This document shows, one piece after another, positions 27,185 to 35,890 of a DNA stretch of 64,000 nt. The translations under genes were made by a program, and so were the position numbers. Position 1 is the first letter of the stretch. Every line of letters starts with the position of its first letter. This stretch comes from Mediterraneibacter glycyrrhizinilyticus (GTDB taxonomy: Bacteria > Bacillota > Clostridia > Lachnospirales > Lachnospiraceae): positions 28,164 to 92,163 of the forward strand of contig NZ_JADMSO010000012.1 of NCBI RefSeq assembly GCF_015560805.1, written 5' to 3'. Under the pieces are notes generated by a model. The model did no database searches, was not told the origin of the DNA, and saw only the letters and a list, made by a program, of their open reading frames with translations.

Positions 27185-27538
27185 ATGGCAAAGCGTGGAG
27201 GATTTCCGGGCGGCGGAATGCCGGGAAATATGGCGAATTTGATGAAGCAGGCGCAGAAGATGCAGCGTCAGATGGAAGAACAGGCAAAAGAACTGGAGAC
27301 GAAAGAATTTACGGCGACCGCAGGCGGCGGAGCTGTGGAAGTGACTGTTTCCGGAAAACGAGAAGTTCTGAAAGTGAAACTGCAGGAAGAGGTTGTGGAT
27401 CCGGACGATGTGGAGATGCTGGAAGATCTGATCGTAGCTGCAACAAACGAGGCTTTGCGTAAAGTAGAAGAAGAATCCGGAGCGGCAATGTCCAAACTGA
27501 CGGGGGGACTTGGCGGTCTGGGCGGCGGCATGTTCTAA
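27185..27538 (+). CDS. ybaB: YbaB/EbfC nucleoid-associated protein
   Basis: 117 aa, a dimeric DNA-binding protein of the YbaB/EbfC family. It has Gly-rich ends (KRGGFPGGGMPGN and GGLGGLGGGMF) around the conserved helix MKQAQKMQRQMEEQAKEL and the strand region TVSGKREVLKVKL. It starts 3 bp after the dnaX stop, using a GTGGAGG site inside dnaX, so the genes are translationally close. The conserved linkage with recR suggests a role near recombinational repair or nucleoid organisation. Confidence 0.93.
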   Translation: MAKRGGFPGGGMPGNMANLMKQAQKMQRQMEEQAKELETKEFTATAGGGAVEVTVSGKREVLKVKLQEEVVDPDDVEMLEDLIVAATNEALRKVEEESGAAMSKLTGGLGGLGGGMF

Positions 27539-27585
27539 AGCCGCGGCATACGGACAAAAGAAGCAGCTAGTAAGGAAGTAGATAA

Positions 27586-28182
27586 ATGGAATATTACAGT
27601 AATCAGATCAGCCGGCTGATCGAAGAATTTTCGCATCTGCCGGGGATCGGGACAAAATCGGCGCAGCGGCTTGCGTTTCATGTGATCAACATGCCGAAAG
27701 AACAGGTGGAGCATCTGGCAAAGACGATGGTGGACGCAAGGAACAATGTCCGCTACTGCGCGCAGTGCTGTACTTTGACGGATCAGGAACTCTGTCCGAT
27801 CTGTAAGAATCCGGATCGGGATCAGAAGACGATCATGGTCGTGGAGACGCCGCGTGATCTGGCGGCCTATGAGAAGACCGGGAAATACAATGGCGTATAT
27901 CATGTGCTGCACGGCGCGATCTCCCCGATGCTCGGGATCGGACCGGGGGATATCCGGCTGAAAGAGTTGATGGAGCGGCTGCAGGGCGATGTGGACGAAG
28001 TCATCATTGCGACGAATTCCAGTCTGGAGGGCGAGACGACCGCGATGTATATCAGCAAGCTGATCAAACCGGCAGGGATCAAAGTGAGCCGGATCGCCAG
28101 CGGAGTTCCGGTCGGAGGCGATCTGGAATATATCGACGAGGTGACGCTCTTACGCGCGCTGGAGGGAAGAACGGAACTGTAA
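27586..28182 (+). CDS. recR: Recombination mediator RecR
   Basis: 198 aa, full length. The N-terminal helix-hairpin-helix ([15 protein letters not shown]), the Cys4 zinc finger ([16 protein letters not shown]) and the TOPRIM domain ([12 protein letters not shown] with GVYHVLHG) are in the standard order; the C-terminal Walker-like segment contains [13 protein letters not shown]. With RecO it loads RecA on gapped DNA. It is the third gene of the dnaX-ybaB-recR set, with a LacI-type regulator following 17 bp downstream. Confidence 0.97.
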   Translation: MEYYSNQISRLIEEFSHLPGIGTKSAQRLAFHVINMPKEQVEHLAKTMVDARNNVRYCAQCCTLTDQELCPICKNPDRDQKTIMVVETPRDLAAYEKTGKYNGVYHVLHGAISPMLGIGPGDIRLKELMERLQGDVDEVIIATNSSLEGETTAMYISKLIKPAGIKVSRIASGVPVGGDLEYIDEVTLLRALEGRTEL

Positions 28183-28199
28183 ATGCGGAGGTGAAACAG

Positions 28200-29330
28200 A
28201 TGGAACGCAAAAAAGTGACGTCTTCCGATGTGGCAAAGCGGGCGGGAGTTTCCCAGGCTACCGTCTCGATGGTATTGAATAAAAAATATAATGTGTCATT
28301 TTCCAAGGAAGTGATCCGGCGGGTCGAGGAGGCTGCGCAGGAACTGGGGTATGAACTTCCGAGGCGCAGGGTAAAGAAAGAGAACCGGCGGGAAAAGCTT
28401 CTCGTTGTGTTCTGTCCGAATCTGACCAACCCGTATTATGTCATGCTTTTGCAGGGGATCGAGTCCCGCGCAACGGAACAGGGATTCGGGCTTTTCGTCT
28501 GCAACACCCAGCGGAGCCTGGAATTGGAAGAGCGGTATCTGAAAATGCTTCCGGCGCTGAATCCGCAGGGAGTAATCTACACATGTAATCCGAGCCGGTG
28601 TTTTATGTCAATCGTGGAAGAGCTGTCGCGGACGATCCCGTTTGCCGTGATCAATAACCAAAATGAAAAATTAGACGTGGACGCCGTGGAACTGGACAAT
28701 TCCAAACTTGGGCGGATCATGGCAAGACATCTTCTGGATCTGGGACATAAGCATGTGGCGTATATCGCACCGCCGCTGACCGTAAGGCAGAAGCAACGGT
28801 CGAAGCGTGTGGAGGGATTTATGAAAGAATTCCGGGAAGCCGGACTTGGAGACAATGTGGTGATCAAGGCGGCGAATGAATCCATCGACAAGGACGTGCC
28901 GGGAATCGATTCGGAATACCGGATCGGATATGACCTGACAAAAGAGCTTCTGGCGGAAGAGCGGGACTTGACCGCGATCGTGGGACTGAACGATATGATC
29001 GCATTCGGAATCCTGGATGCACTTTATGATGAAAAATATAAAGTGCCCGGAGATATGTCGGTGATGGGATGTGATAATACGTTGTTTGCGAAGATGCATA
29101 AAGTGTCGCTCACGACGATCGAGCATTTCGTCATCTACAAAGGACGGGACGCCTGCGACATCATTATGAAGAAAATGAAGACGCGGCAGAGCCGTTACGC
29201 GGACATGGAACCGGTGAGCATTTATCATGTGGAATACGAGCCGAAGCTGGTCGTGCGCGGAACGACGTCATATCCTCCGGGAACACAGAAGAAAGAGGGA
29301 AAACGGAAGACCTCAAAAAAGAAAAATTAG
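28200..29330 (+). CDS. LacI-family transcriptional regulator (target unknown)
   Basis: About 376 aa. The helix-turn-helix (VTSSDVAKRAGVSQATVSMVLN) and the hinge are followed by a sugar-binding-protein-like effector domain, ending in a strongly basic tail (KKEGKRKTSKKKN) that is unusual for the family. The ATG at 28200 follows GGAGGTG by 6 bp. It lies 17 bp after recR, yet recR has no functional link to sugar regulation, so it may be read from the recR operon by position only. The two AT-rich palindromes before the transaldolase gene are plausible targets, but those sites lack the central CG usual for LacI proteins. Confidence 0.87.
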   Translation: MERKKVTSSDVAKRAGVSQATVSMVLNKKYNVSFSKEVIRRVEEAAQELGYELPRRRVKKENRREKLLVVFCPNLTNPYYVMLLQGIESRATEQGFGLFVCNTQRSLELEERYLKMLPALNPQGVIYTCNPSRCFMSIVEELSRTIPFAVINNQNEKLDVDAVELDNSKLGRIMARHLLDLGHKHVAYIAPPLTVRQKQRSKRVEGFMKEFREAGLGDNVVIKAANESIDKDVPGIDSEYRIGYDLTKELLAEERDLTAIVGLNDMIAFGILDALYDEKYKVPGDMSVMGCDNTLFAKMHKVSLTTIEHFVIYKGRDACDIIMKKMKTRQSRYADMEPVSIYHVEYEPKLVVRGTTSYPPGTQKKEGKRKTSKKKN

Positions 29331-29468
29331 TTTTTTAGAAGAAAAAATTAATAATAGAAGCAATTAAATTTTATTAAACATATTACAGAACATGGATTGA
29401 AGAGGCATAAAGTGCGGAACAATCCGGCGGGAATCTTTTGACTATCATCTTATATGAACATCATAGTG

Positions 29469-29513
29469 TTAATAATAATTGAATTATTAATCCAAAGAAA
29501 TTATTAATAATTT
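29469..29513. promoter_or_regulatory. Two AT-rich palindromes upstream of transaldolase
   Basis: TTAATAAT-N6-ATTATTAA (29469-29490) and the perfect 16-mer AAATTATTAATAATTT (29498-29513) lie just before the -35. They look like operators for an unidentified regulator. The rest of 29331-29468 is AT-rich without other recognisable sites. Confidence 0.5.
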
Positions 29514-29522
29514 TAGAGCTAT

Positions 29523-29551
29523 TGACCGTTCAGAATTTGTTGCCTATAATC
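29523..29551 (+). promoter_or_regulatory. Transaldolase-transketolase promoter
   Basis: -35 TTGACC (29523-29528), 17-bp spacer, -10 TATAAT (29546-29551), followed by a leader of about 55 nt to the start codon. A strong consensus promoter. Confidence 0.8.
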
Positions 29552-29611
29552 AAAATCAGAAAGAAAAATCTGAATTTATATTCAAAGCGTAATGCAAGGA
29601 GGAGCGGAGAC

Positions 29612-30265
29612 ATGAAATTTTTTATTGACACAGCAAAGGTAGAAGATATTAAGAAAGCAAACGACATGGGAGTGATCTGCGGAGTTACGACGAACCCGTC
29701 GCTGATCGCAAAAGAGGGACGTGTATTTGAGGAAGTGATCGCAGAGATCGCATCGATCGTAGACGGACCGATCAGCGGAGAAGTAAAGGCGACAACCGTT
29801 GACGCAGAGGGAATGATCGCGGAGGGACGCGAGATCGCGAAGATCCATCCGAACATGGTCGTAAAGATCCCGATGACAACCGAGGGACTCAAAGCATGTA
29901 AAGTGCTGACAAGCGAGGGAATCAAGACAAATGTAACTCTGATCTTTACTGCAAATCAGGCGCTTCTGGCAGCGAGAGCGGGCGCAACTTATGTATCTCC
30001 GTTCCTCGGAAGACTGGACGACATTTCCGTACGCGGAACAGATCTGATCGCAGAGATCGCACAGATCTTTGAAGTAGCAGGAATTGAGACAGAGATCATC
30101 GCAGCAAGTGTGCGGAATCCGATGCATGTGACAGACTGTGCATTGGCGGGCGCGGATATTGCGACCGTTCCGTATGCAGTGATCGAGCAGATGACACATC
30201 ATCCGCTGACAGATGCTGGAATCGCCAAATTTCAGGCAGATTACAAAGCTGTATTTGGAGAATAA
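29612..30265 (+). CDS. tal: Transaldolase / fructose-6-phosphate aldolase family
   Basis: 217 aa, the short TalC/Fsa type. The Schiff-base lysine is K85 in [20 protein letters not shown] near residue 30, and [31 protein letters not shown], are the standard blocks. The start at 29612 follows AAGGAGG; the longer open frame would begin before the -10. Next to a split transketolase it most probably acts as a transaldolase in the non-oxidative pentose phosphate route, interconverting sedoheptulose 7-phosphate and fructose 6-phosphate. True fructose-6-phosphate aldolase activity cannot be excluded. Confidence 0.93.
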   Translation: MKFFIDTAKVEDIKKANDMGVICGVTTNPSLIAKEGRVFEEVIAEIASIVDGPISGEVKATTVDAEGMIAEGREIAKIHPNMVVKIPMTTEGLKACKVLTSEGIKTNVTLIFTANQALLAARAGATYVSPFLGRLDDISVRGTDLIAEIAQIFEVAGIETEIIAASVRNPMHVTDCALAGADIATVPYAVIEQMTHHPLTDAGIAKFQADYKAVFGE

Positions 30266-30280
30266 TAAGGAGAGGCTGAC

Positions 30281-31117
30281 ATGAATAAGTTAGAATTGAT
30301 GAAGACTGCCAATGAGATCCGCAAAGGGATCGTGACAGCAGTACACAGTGCAAAATCCGGACATCCGGGCGGATCACTGTCTGCGGCAGACATTTATACC
30401 TATTTGTATTTTGAAGAATTGAATATCGACCCGGAAGATCCGAAGAAAGCGGATCGTGACCGTTTTGTACTTTCCAAAGGACATACAGCTCCGGGACTGT
30501 ACTCTACACTGGCACACCGCGGATTCTTCCCGGTAGAAGATCTGACGACACTGCGTCACACAGGATCTTATTTGCAGGGACATCCGGATATGAAGCACAT
30601 TCCGGGCGTGGATATGTCTTCCGGTTCTTTGGGACAGGGAATCTCCGCGGCAGTCGGAATGGCAATCTCCGCCAAACTTTCCAATGAAGATTACCGTGTG
30701 TACACATTGCTCGGTGACGGAGAGATCCAGGAGGGACAGGTATGGGAAGCTGCGATGCTGGCAGGATTTAGAAAATTGGATAACCTTGTCGTGATCGTGG
30801 ACAACAACAACCTGCAGATCGACGGTGCGATTGACGAAGTCAATTCCCCGTATCCGATCGATAAGAAGTTTGAAGCATTTAATTTCCATGTGATCACGAT
30901 CGACGGAAATGATTTCGATCAGATCGAAGCCGCATTTAAAGAGGCGAGAGAGACAAAAGGCATGCCGACGGCGATCGTTGCAAAGACGGTCAAAGGAAAA
31001 GGCGTTTCCTTTATGGAAAATCAGGTTGGCTGGCACGGCGCGGCTCCGAACGACGAGCAGTATGCAGTGGCAATGGAAGATTTGGAGAAAGCAGGTGAAG
31101 CATTATGTCAGATGTAA
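30281..31117 (+). CDS. Transketolase, N-terminal subunit
   Basis: 278 aa, the thiamine-diphosphate pyrophosphate-binding half of a two-subunit transketolase. It has the conserved GHPGGSLS near residue 27, the SKGHTAPGLY block, and the GDGEIQEG...NN metal/ThDP motif (about 147-180). The start follows AAGGAGAGG, 15 bp after the transaldolase gene. The 3' end overlaps the second subunit by 13 bp, giving stoichiometric coupled translation. Split transketolases are common in Clostridia. Confidence 0.95.
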   Translation: MNKLELMKTANEIRKGIVTAVHSAKSGHPGGSLSAADIYTYLYFEELNIDPEDPKKADRDRFVLSKGHTAPGLYSTLAHRGFFPVEDLTTLRHTGSYLQGHPDMKHIPGVDMSSGSLGQGISAAVGMAISAKLSNEDYRVYTLLGDGEIQEGQVWEAAMLAGFRKLDNLVVIVDNNNLQIDGAIDEVNSPYPIDKKFEAFNFHVITIDGNDFDQIEAAFKEARETKGMPTAIVAKTVKGKGVSFMENQVGWHGAAPNDEQYAVAMEDLEKAGEALCQM

Positions 31118-32043
31118 AGAAGATCGCAACAAGAGAGAGCTATGGCAATGCTTTGGCTGAATTAGGAAAAGAACATGAGGATATCGTAGTGCTGGACGCC
31201 GATCTGGCGGCGGCTACAAAAACAGGCGTATTTAAGAAAGCATTCCCGGAGCGTCATATCGACTGCGGTATCGCAGAGTGTAATATGATCGGTGTGGCGG
31301 CAGGACTGGCGGCAACCGGAAAAGTTCCGTTTGCAAGTTCTTTCGCAATGTTTGCAGCAGGACGTGCATTTGAGCAGGTGCGCAACTCTGTCGGCTATCC
31401 GAAGCTGAATGTGAAGATCGGCGCGACCCATGCCGGAATCTCCGTCGGAGAAGACGGCGCGACCCATCAGTGTAACGAAGACATCGCACTGATGCGTACG
31501 ATCCCGGGAATGGTTGTGATCAATCCGTCCGACGATGTAGAAGCAAAAGCGGCAGTGAAAGCAGCTTATGAGCATCAGGGACCGGTTTATATGCGTTTTG
31601 GAAGACTGGCAGTTCCGGTCATCAACGACAACGAAGATTATAAATTTGAACTCGGAAAAGGCGTTGTGCTCCGCGAGGGAAAAGACGTGGCGATCATCGC
31701 AACGGGACTTCCGGTAGCAAACTGTCTGGAAGCGGCAGAAAAACTTGCGGCGGAGGGAATCGATGCGAAAGTGATCAACATTCATACGATCAAACCACTT
31801 GATGAAGAACTGATCGTGGCAGCAGCGAAAGATACCGGAAAAGTAGTTACGGTTGAGGAACATTCCGTGATCGGCGGTCTCGGAAGCGCAGTCTGCGACG
31901 TATTGTGCGAGCAGGCTCCGACAAAAGTTTTAAAGATCGGCGTCAACGATACATTCGGCGAGTCCGGTCCGGCGGTAGAGCTTGTGAAGAAATACGGATT
32001 GGATGCAGACAGCATTTACGAGAAAGTGAAAGCCTTTTTGTAA
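31105..32043 (+). CDS. Transketolase, C-terminal subunit
   Basis: 312 aa, carrying the pyrimidine-binding and C-terminal domains. The catalytic Glu that activates thiamine is in DCGIAECNMIGVAAGLA; the phosphate-binding segment GEDGATHQCNEDIALMRTIP is also conserved. It works only with the N-terminal subunit encoded just before it, with which it overlaps. The operon tal-transketolase N-transketolase C ends in a strong terminator shared with the convergent AraC gene. Confidence 0.95.
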   Translation: MSDVKKIATRESYGNALAELGKEHEDIVVLDADLAAATKTGVFKKAFPERHIDCGIAECNMIGVAAGLAATGKVPFASSFAMFAAGRAFEQVRNSVGYPKLNVKIGATHAGISVGEDGATHQCNEDIALMRTIPGMVVINPSDDVEAKAAVKAAYEHQGPVYMRFGRLAVPVINDNEDYKFELGKGVVLREGKDVAIIATGLPVANCLEAAEKLAAEGIDAKVINIHTIKPLDEELIVAAAKDTGKVVTVEEHSVIGGLGSAVCDVLCEQAPTKVLKIGVNDTFGESGPAVELVKKYGLDADSIYEKVKAFL

Positions 32044-32070
32044 GAGAAGAATAAGAAATAAAAAGAGTTA

Positions 32071-32124
32071 AAAAAGTGCAGTTTTCTTCGAACCGATGAG
32101 GGAGAAGAAAGCTGCACTTTTTTA
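32071..32124. terminator. Bidirectional terminator between transketolase and araC-type gene
   Basis: AAAAAGTGCAG pairs with CTGCACTTTTTT around an internal TTCTTC/GAGAAGA stem, with A-rich and T-rich flanks suiting both strands. Confidence 0.85.
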
Positions 32125-32913
32125 ATTGTTAAGTTTACGATAATGATGTGGAAGAACACCGTAGGTATTTTGAAAATGTACTGTGAATGCACTGGCACTG
32201 GGGAAAGAGAGAAATGCAGCAATATCGGCAATGTTTAAGGTACTGTTTTTTAGAAGATAGGCTCCATATTTTAACTTCTCCTGACGGATATATTGGGAAG
32301 GTCGTACATGAAGTTCTTTTTTAAATAAATCCGATACATAATTGGGGCTAAGAGAGCAAATTTTACCTAATTCATTCATTGTGATTTTTGAGGTTAAGTT
32401 TGACATAATATATTCACAGCAGATTTTTAATTGAGGACTGCATGCAGTGAGACGCCAATTTTGAATTGCTTGACAATATTCAAGAAAAGCCTGCCAGAAT
32501 AAGTGATATATTTTTTCGATGTTGTTGATATTACTTAAGTATTGAATGTATACATCACTGATGGAATAAGCAAGAGTCTCCGGAAGACCGTTGTCGATAG
32601 CGGTACGACAAAAAAGAGTGATGGCAGATACAATTGTGAACCGAGCCTGCATCAATTCGTTTTCGGAAAGATTTCCGACATCAATCGTTAATAGCCCATC
32701 TTTTGAAGATGTGCGGATAAATTGTTCGGCAAGTGTGACATTTCCAAGTGCGATGTACTCTAAGACTGCTTTCTCTATCTGACGCCGATTGGGAAAAGGA
32801 AAGGTGTAGTCGAGTTTCTCTGTTGCCTGTTTAAATGAGCGTTGATGAAGAAATTGTGAATGTTCAATGGATTTCATATTCCTATCCAGACTGATCTTGA
32901 TATTTTTATCCAT
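32122..32913 (-). CDS. AraC-family regulator without cupin domain
   Basis: 263 aa. The C-terminal two-helix-turn-helix AraC domain (about 165-263) has ITMNELGKICSLSPNYVSDLFKKELHVRPSQYI and the second HTH ending FQNTYGVLPHHYRK. The N-terminal region is all-helical and lacks the sugar-binding cupin, resembling regulators that sense through an unknown helical domain. The start follows AAAAGGAG. It is divergent from the GH78-GH3-GPH operon and probably activates it. The AT-rich 175-bp intergenic region holds two AAGTGA-type direct motifs about 31 bp apart that might be its binding sites. Confidence 0.88.
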   Translation of the reverse strand: MDKNIKISLDRNMKSIEHSQFLHQRSFKQATEKLDYTFPFPNRRQIEKAVLEYIALGNVTLAEQFIRTSSKDGLLTIDVGNLSENELMQARFTIVSAITLFCRTAIDNGLPETLAYSISDVYIQYLSNINNIEKIYHLFWQAFLEYCQAIQNWRLTACSPQLKICCEYIMSNLTSKITMNELGKICSLSPNYVSDLFKKELHVRPSQYIRQEKLKYGAYLLKNSTLNIADIAAFLSFPSASAFTVHFQNTYGVLPHHYRKLNN

Positions 32914-33088
32914 ATAAAAACTCCTTTTAATTATTGTGATTATATATATAAATAAGTGAAATCATATATTTATTATAAAATACAAGTGATAATATTACAA
33001 ATATAAAAGAGAAAAGAAACTAGAATTGTAGAAAATGACCAAAAAGCAAATGCTTAAATTGGTTAAAGTAGACAAAGGAGAATGCGAT

Positions 33089-35869
33089 ATGGAATTATAT
33101 GACCTTCGAGTGAACCATTTATGTAATCCCTTGGGATACGAAATGAACAAGACCGTGTTTTCATGGAAAGTTAAAAATGCAGTCGGAAAAAAACAGGAAG
33201 CTGCAAGAATACGAATCGGAGAATTGGAAAATTTTGAAACTTTGATCATGGATACCGGATTTTCAAAAAATCTTTCATCTATTGCATCCCAAGTGGATGT
33301 GCCGCTTATGCCGTGTAAACGATATTTTTGGGATGTTACCGTGCGGACTGATAAAGGCGAAGAAGCGGTCAGCAGTGTTTCGTGGTTTGAAACCGGAAAG
33401 ATGGATGAAGCGTGGCACGCCGAATGGATAACTTGTGATAATCAGCAAAAAAGGCATCCGATTTTTAAGAAAAAGATTTCTTTAAGAGGAAAAGTAATAA
33501 GAGCGAGATTATATATTTGTGGTCTTGGTTTATATGAAGCTTTTTATGAGAATGAACGAATCGGCGAAGAATATCTGACGCCATATTGCAATGATTATAG
33601 TGAATGGGTTCAGTACCAGACCTATGATGTCACAGAAATGCTTCAAAAAGAAGGAATGCTTTCGGTGCTTCTTGGAAATGGATGGTATAAAGGCAGGTTT
33701 GGTTTTGACAATCCATCGGAATCTGGATTTTACGGTGATAAGTGGAAGTTAAGAGCTGAATTATCTATTGAATATGAAGATGGAAGCAAAGACATAGTTG
33801 GAACAGATGAAAGCTGGCGTGTGGAAAGAAGCAACTTGATATTTTCGGAGATTTATGACGGAGAACATAGAGATGACACACTGCCAAAACTTCCGGAGGA
33901 AGCCGCAATCGTGTGTGAGGCGGAAAAAGGAAAATTGACTGCCAGACTTAGCACACCGGTAACCGTGCATGAGCAAATAAAACCAAAAGAACTGATTGTT
34001 ACACCTAATGGAGAAACTGTATTAGATCTCGGACAGGAATTTACGGGGATTTTCAGCTTACAGGTGAAAGAAGAGAAAGGAACAAAAATTCATATACAGA
34101 CAGGAGAGATTCTTCAGAACGGCAATTTTTATAGGGATAATCTTAGAACCGCAAAGTCAGAGTATGTCTATATTTCAGATGGAAAAGAAAAAAATATATG
34201 TCCCCATTTTACATTTTACGGATATCGTTATGTAAAGATTGAAGGTATGGAACATCTGGAAAAAGATGATTTTACCGGTTTAGCATTATATAGTGAGATT
34301 CCGGAAACCGGAAATGTTGAGACCGGGAACTCGCTTGTGAATCAGTTGATTTCGAATATCCGCTGGGGAATGAAGAGTAATTTTTTGGATGTTCCGACCG
34401 ACTGTCCGCAGCGAGATGAAAGAATGGGATGGACAGGCGATGCACAGATTTTTTCGGCAGCAGCCACTTACCTGGCAGATACCTATTCATTTTATAAAAA
34501 ATATCTTTATGATATGGCATGTGAACAGAAAACGCGGGGAGGTAAAGTTCCACAGGTTATTCCGAATTTCGGAAAGGAAGGAACTTCTAGCGTATGGGGA
34601 GACGCAGCATGTATTATTCCGTGGAATTTGTATTTATTCTACGGAGATCAGACCATTCTGGAAGAACAATTTGAGAGCATGCGTTCTTGGGTGGATTACA
34701 TTCGGCGAACGGATCAAAAAAATCATTGCTGGAGACAGGAATTTCATTACGGGGATTGGCTTGCGCTGGATCATCCGACCGGTGGTGAAAACGGGTTTTT
34801 GGGAGGCACGGACGAACGGTTTATCGCAGACGTATCTTATGCAGTTAGTGCCGGAATTGTGAAAAAAGCAGCGCATATTTTGGGCTTGGAAAAAGAGGAA
34901 GCAGAATATGGAGCTGTTGAGAATGCACAGTATGAATGGATCCAACAGGAATATTACACAGCGACAGGAAAATGTTGTATACGGACACAGACCGCACAGC
35001 TTCTTACTTTAAAATATCATTTGAGTGAAAATGAAGAAGAGGCAAGAAAAATGCTTCGAATCTTATTGGATGAAAGTGATGGAAAATTACGAACCGGATT
35101 TGTAGGAACACCGCTTCTTTGTAAAGTGCTTTCAGAAAATGAGATGGATGACCTTGCATATGAACTGCTTTTGAATGAAGAATTTCCGGGATGGCTTTAT
35201 GAGGTAAAACTAGGAGCAACGACAATATGGGAACGTTGGAACAGCTTGGATAAAAACGGCTGTATTTCGGGAACGCAGATGAATAGTTTGAATCATTATG
35301 CAGCGGGTGCGGTAGCAGAATGGATTTTTCGATATGCGGCAGGAATCAATATGGATGAAACGGATATTTCCAAGGCTGGATTTAAAGCGGTAAAGTTTAC
35401 ACCGAGATTAAACCAGACCTTAGGATATGCAAAAGCATCTTATGAGTCTGCAATGGGATTGTACGCTTGTGCGTGGGAGTTTGAAGATGAAACGCATGTA
35501 AAAGTATCTGTTCAAGTTCCATTCGGAGGAAAGGCACAGCTGATTATACCGGAGGCAGAAAAATCTATATTCGACAATAAAGAAAATCCAATGTTTGCGG
35601 ATGTGAGAGACGGGATTTGTTATTTGACAGCAGGCGATTATACGGTGGAATATACCATCGAAAAGAAACCGGCATCTTACAGTATTGATACATCCATGAG
35701 AAAATTGTTGGAGCAGAAGGAAATCAAGAAATTTATTGGTTCGATGATACCGCTTGAAACATTGCCGAGAGAATTTATGCCGATGTCTCTTAGAAAATTA
35801 GCAGTACAATTCGGAGGGGCTCAAGAGGAACAGTTGGAACAGATCAATGAAGTATTAAAGAAATTCTGA
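33089..35869 (+). CDS. GH78 alpha-L-rhamnosidase, full domain set
   Basis: About 926 aa, with no signal peptide, so it acts on imported oligosaccharides. An N-terminal Ig-like domain (DLRVNHLCNPLGYEM) is followed by the rhamnosidase N-terminal beta domain (WHAEWITCDNQQKRHPIFKKK), the concanavalin-like domain, the (alpha/alpha)6 barrel and the C-terminal beta domain. The catalytic acid lies in TDCPQRDERMGWTGD and the general base in TTIWERW; GDWLAL is the substrate-contact loop. A helical tail of about 60 residues (after YTIEKKPAS) resembles the tail of the next gene's product. The ATG at 33089 follows AAAGGAG. It releases terminal rhamnose, as from pectin or flavonoid glycosides. Confidence 0.94.
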   Translation: MELYDLRVNHLCNPLGYEMNKTVFSWKVKNAVGKKQEAARIRIGELENFETLIMDTGFSKNLSSIASQVDVPLMPCKRYFWDVTVRTDKGEEAVSSVSWFETGKMDEAWHAEWITCDNQQKRHPIFKKKISLRGKVIRARLYICGLGLYEAFYENERIGEEYLTPYCNDYSEWVQYQTYDVTEMLQKEGMLSVLLGNGWYKGRFGFDNPSESGFYGDKWKLRAELSIEYEDGSKDIVGTDESWRVERSNLIFSEIYDGEHRDDTLPKLPEEAAIVCEAEKGKLTARLSTPVTVHEQIKPKELIVTPNGETVLDLGQEFTGIFSLQVKEEKGTKIHIQTGEILQNGNFYRDNLRTAKSEYVYISDGKEKNICPHFTFYGYRYVKIEGMEHLEKDDFTGLALYSEIPETGNVETGNSLVNQLISNIRWGMKSNFLDVPTDCPQRDERMGWTGDAQIFSAAATYLADTYSFYKKYLYDMACEQKTRGGKVPQVIPNFGKEGTSSVWGDAACIIPWNLYLFYGDQTILEEQFESMRSWVDYIRRTDQKNHCWRQEFHYGDWLALDHPTGGENGFLGGTDERFIADVSYAVSAGIVKKAAHILGLEKEEAEYGAVENAQYEWIQQEYYTATGKCCIRTQTAQLLTLKYHLSENEEEARKMLRILLDESDGKLRTGFVGTPLLCKVLSENEMDDLAYELLLNEEFPGWLYEVKLGATTIWERWNSLDKNGCISGTQMNSLNHYAAGAVAEWIFRYAAGINMDETDISKAGFKAVKFTPRLNQTLGYAKASYESAMGLYACAWEFEDETHVKVSVQVPFGGKAQLIIPEAEKSIFDNKENPMFADVRDGICYLTAGDYTVEYTIEKKPASYSIDTSMRKLLEQKEIKKFIGSMIPLETLPREFMPMSLRKLAVQFGGAQEEQLEQINEVLKKF

Positions 35870-35890
35870 AGTGGGGAGAGGAGGAATGGT

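Noticed and set aside
28200..29330. Second LacI as regulator of the uxa genes
   Set aside because: The LacI gene at 22839 is divergent from uxaA and flanked by the operators, a much better candidate.
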